Assembly: GCF_013185195.1 (NCBI RefSeq)
Contig: NZ_JAAZWC010000031.1
Coordinates: 1-52,276, forward strand
Origin: Saccharibacillus qingshengii
GTDB taxonomy: Bacteria; Bacillota; Bacilli; Paenibacillales; Paenibacillaceae
Length of the DNA: 52,276 bases
Direction: 5' to 3'
Shown: positions 50,988 through 52,276 of the stretch, piece by piece
Position numbering within the stretch: the first letter of the stretch is position 1
How the letters are laid out: every line of letters begins with the position of its first letter
Notes under the pieces: model-generated
What the model was told of the DNA's origin: nothing
The model's input: only the letters and a program-made list of their open reading frames with translations
Databases searched by the model: none
Translations under genes and position numbers: made by a program

Positions 50988-51497
50988 ATGAACAAGAAAA
51001 TCGGGATCGGTGCTGCGGTATCTCTTTTCATGCTGGGTTTTATCGCGATTTTCTATATACACGGCGCTTCGACAGGCAGCCCCCGGCATTATGCTTTTCA
51101 TATCGAGACCGAAGATTTCGCGATCCGCAATATCGGCTGGTTCACATACGGGGATTCCGTCTACGTAGACGGTTCGTATTATCTGGAGAGCGAGAAGCCG
51201 GATTCGACGTTCGACGGCATCAGTCTCGTCACCCGAATCGACGACGAACCGCTGCTGTCTTTTGCCCAGGCCGACGATCCGTTCCAGCTCCCCGATGCGG
51301 CGAACGGTCGGTATCATATGGGAGATCGGGGCAGTATACACAAACCCGGCATCGCACCAGGTGACAACGTGCATATTTGGATCCAGTACAACATCGACGG
51401 CATGTCCAAAACCTATCAGCAGACCGTTCCCGTAAGCCAGCTGCAAGCAAGACCGTCCACGACTGCTGAAGTGATCCTGGTGAGCAGCGAGGAATAG
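50988..51497 (+). CDS. membrane-anchored extracytoplasmic protein
   Basis: 169 residues from ATG 50988, 8 bases after AAAGGAG; an ATG two codons earlier is only 2 bases from it. One helix (IGIGAAVSLFMLGFIAIFYI) is followed by a beta-rich outer domain (YAFHIETEDFAIRNIGWFTYGDSVYVDGSYYLESEKPDSTFDGISLVTRIDDEPL, GRYHMGDRGSIHKPGIAPGDNVHIWIQYNIDG). No family recognised. Last of a run of anchored small proteins (48238, 49982, 50427). Confidence 0.72.
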   Translation: MNKKIGIGAAVSLFMLGFIAIFYIHGASTGSPRHYAFHIETEDFAIRNIGWFTYGDSVYVDGSYYLESEKPDSTFDGISLVTRIDDEPLLSFAQADDPFQLPDAANGRYHMGDRGSIHKPGIAPGDNVHIWIQYNIDGMSKTYQQTVPVSQLQARPSTTAEVILVSSEE

Positions 51498-51544
51498 GAC
51501 GACTGATAGGCGGTTGGTCGGTTGTCTCAAGCTAATCCGTATTG

Positions 51545-51587
51545 AAAAAACGGCTTCATCATTAAGATGGAGCCGTCTATTTTTATT
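51545..51587. terminator. bidirectional terminator
   Basis: ACGGCTTCATC-attaa-GATGGAGCCGT (one mismatch) with A-run on the left and T-rich tract on the right. Confidence 0.85.
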
Positions 51588-51728
51588 TCAACTTTTCGTT
51601 TGATCCCGCCGCTCAAAATGCACATGCAGCCGAACTCCGCAAACCTCCCGCGTCCACCGGTGCAGCAGCTCCTTATGCTCTTCCGCAACTTCAAACGCCA
51701 ACCGGAACTCCCAATCCGCGAACTCCAC
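51588..51728 (-). pseudogene. carboxy-terminal gene remnant
   Basis: A 46-codon frame from GTG 51728 encodes VEFADWEFRLAFEVAEEHKE then LLHRWTREVCGVRLHVHFERRDQ and a stop at 51588, directly before the terminator. Codon use and residue pattern look protein-coding, but there is no ATG and no ribosome site, and an in-frame stop lies about 75 bases upstream. I read it as the tail of a decayed gene; family not recognised. Confidence 0.4.
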
Positions 51729-51859
51729 CTGACTGCTTTTCGCCCCTGCTGGCCGTCTGAGTGCCGGGCTAATTGCCTGGGTACTGGCTCTCTAACTGAG
51801 CTTCCTCGTTCGATTAAAGTAAGAGGAGTATAGTCCATGATTAGATTCTTCGATGAATC

Positions 51860-52060
51860 TTACTCCCTATACTTATATTTTTTATTCTCTTTATTCGAAT
51901 CAAGAACCGATAACTGGATCCATCCGTCATCTTCTATATTTACATACTGATACTTGATTTGTGGTTCATCTTGAAACACTACATTCACCGGAAAAGTGGG
52001 CATCACACTTATCTTAGCCTCTACACTTTGGATTTTTTCTGAACTAATTCTTTTTTCTTT
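51860..52060 (-). pseudogene. 3' remnant of an AT-rich gene, cut by the IS30 end
   Basis: A minus-strand frame reads SSEKIQSVEAKISVMPTFPV then NVVFQDEPQIKYQYVNIEDD and GWIQLSVLDSNKENKKYKYRE, ending at 51860. The first 15 or so codons of the open frame (from an ATG at 52108) are out-of-frame IS30 sequence, so the native 5' part is missing. Codon use is much more AT-rich than the neighbours, suggesting recent acquisition. Confidence 0.6.
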
Positions 52061-52276
52061 TGACGGATTGTCAATCCAAGTGCAACAGTTCGTCCTGAAA
52101 CGATTCATGCGTCGACTTCCAGCCTAAACATTTACGAGGCCGGTTGTTGATGAGATCCAGAGCTCGTCCCAGTTCGGCATCGGTCACCTGCGCAAAATTG
52201 TAGCCTTTGGGGAAAAACTCTCGAAGTAGACCATTCGCGTTCTCGTTGGAGCCACGCTGCCAAGACGAGTAGGGAT
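52061..52276 (-). mobile_element. IS30-family element, 3' part (transposase carboxy terminus, partial)
   Basis: The transposase frame runs from the window edge to TGA at 52071-52073: SSWQRGSNENANGLLREFF, PKGYNFAQVTDAELGRALD, LINNRPRKCLGWKSTHESF, QDELLHLD. The block GSNENANGLLREFFPKG contains the third acidic catalytic residue (Glu) of the IS30 DDE triad. Similarity with the left-end copy runs to 52061, the likely element end. The rest is outside the window. Confidence 0.92.

Overview
The window looks like chromosomal DNA of a GC-rich, low-spore-group Bacillales bacterium, most likely Paenibacillaceae (Paenibacillus or Saccharibacillus-like). This is an inference from strong AGGAGG-type ribosome sites, sigma-A promoters, CcpA cre sites, a TPP riboswitch, SLH-domain and lipobox-bearing envelope proteins, a class Ib ribonucleotide reductase and typical Paenibacillus families. 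No rRNA, tRNA or CRISPR array was seen. The two ends carry the 3' ends of two related but diverged IS30-family elements in inverted orientation, each truncating a neighbouring gene.

Layout, left to right. 0-4.3 kb: IS30 end, truncated DUF4179/DUF5643-like gene, small unknown protein, lipoprotein, phosphoglycerate mutase (gpmA), GNAT acetyltransferase. 4.4-8.2 kb: nrdI-nrdE-nrdF behind a sigma-A promoter with two NrdR-like boxes 42 bp apart. 8.3-16.6 kb: quinone-oxidoreductase-like MDR protein, a large secreted subtilase with an unusual Ala/Glu/Pro-rich insert, an SLH/YcdB-type surface protein and an AIM24/TIGR00266 protein. 16.7-20.7 kb: cyclophilin lipoprotein, zinc-cluster protein and DUF3153 lipoprotein operon; metallophosphoesterase; a LacI-like ligand-binding protein without DNA-binding domain or signal peptide; a 48-residue membrane peptide missed by size filters. 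20.9-23.6 kb: tenA-thiM-thiD thiamin salvage operon controlled by a TPP riboswitch with its own promoter and terminator. 24.3-27.5 kb: small unknown protein and a secreted GH43 arabinanase behind a cre-overlapped promoter.

27.5-40.2 kb is mosaic. A photolyase, a frameshifted membrane dipeptidase and a McrC-like DUF2357 PD-(D/E)XK nuclease form one tight operon, while the matching McrB-like AAA+ motor lies about 7 kb upstream beside a frameshifted MFS transporter. Between them are GNAT, cupin, a secreted stress-type protein, a MarR/NamA (old yellow enzyme) pair and a dense patch of palindromic repeats: a four-copy AATARCTGC motif array, two tandem elements inserted at CTAG, and a 300-bp nested palindrome. 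40.3-44.1 kb: a dipeptide/oligopeptide ABC importer (dppA-dppB-dppC) lacking its ATPases. 44.5-51.5 kb: a run of small lipoproteins and membrane proteins of unknown function, with two FAD enzymes. 51.5-52.3 kb: gene remnants, AT-rich sequence and the second IS30 copy.

Most genes are ordinary. The parts most worth a second look are the split McrBC-like system tied to DNA repair, the palindrome cluster at 33.1-34.6 kb, and the regulatory sites (NrdR, TPP, cre, LacI-type, MarR-type) that can be read directly.
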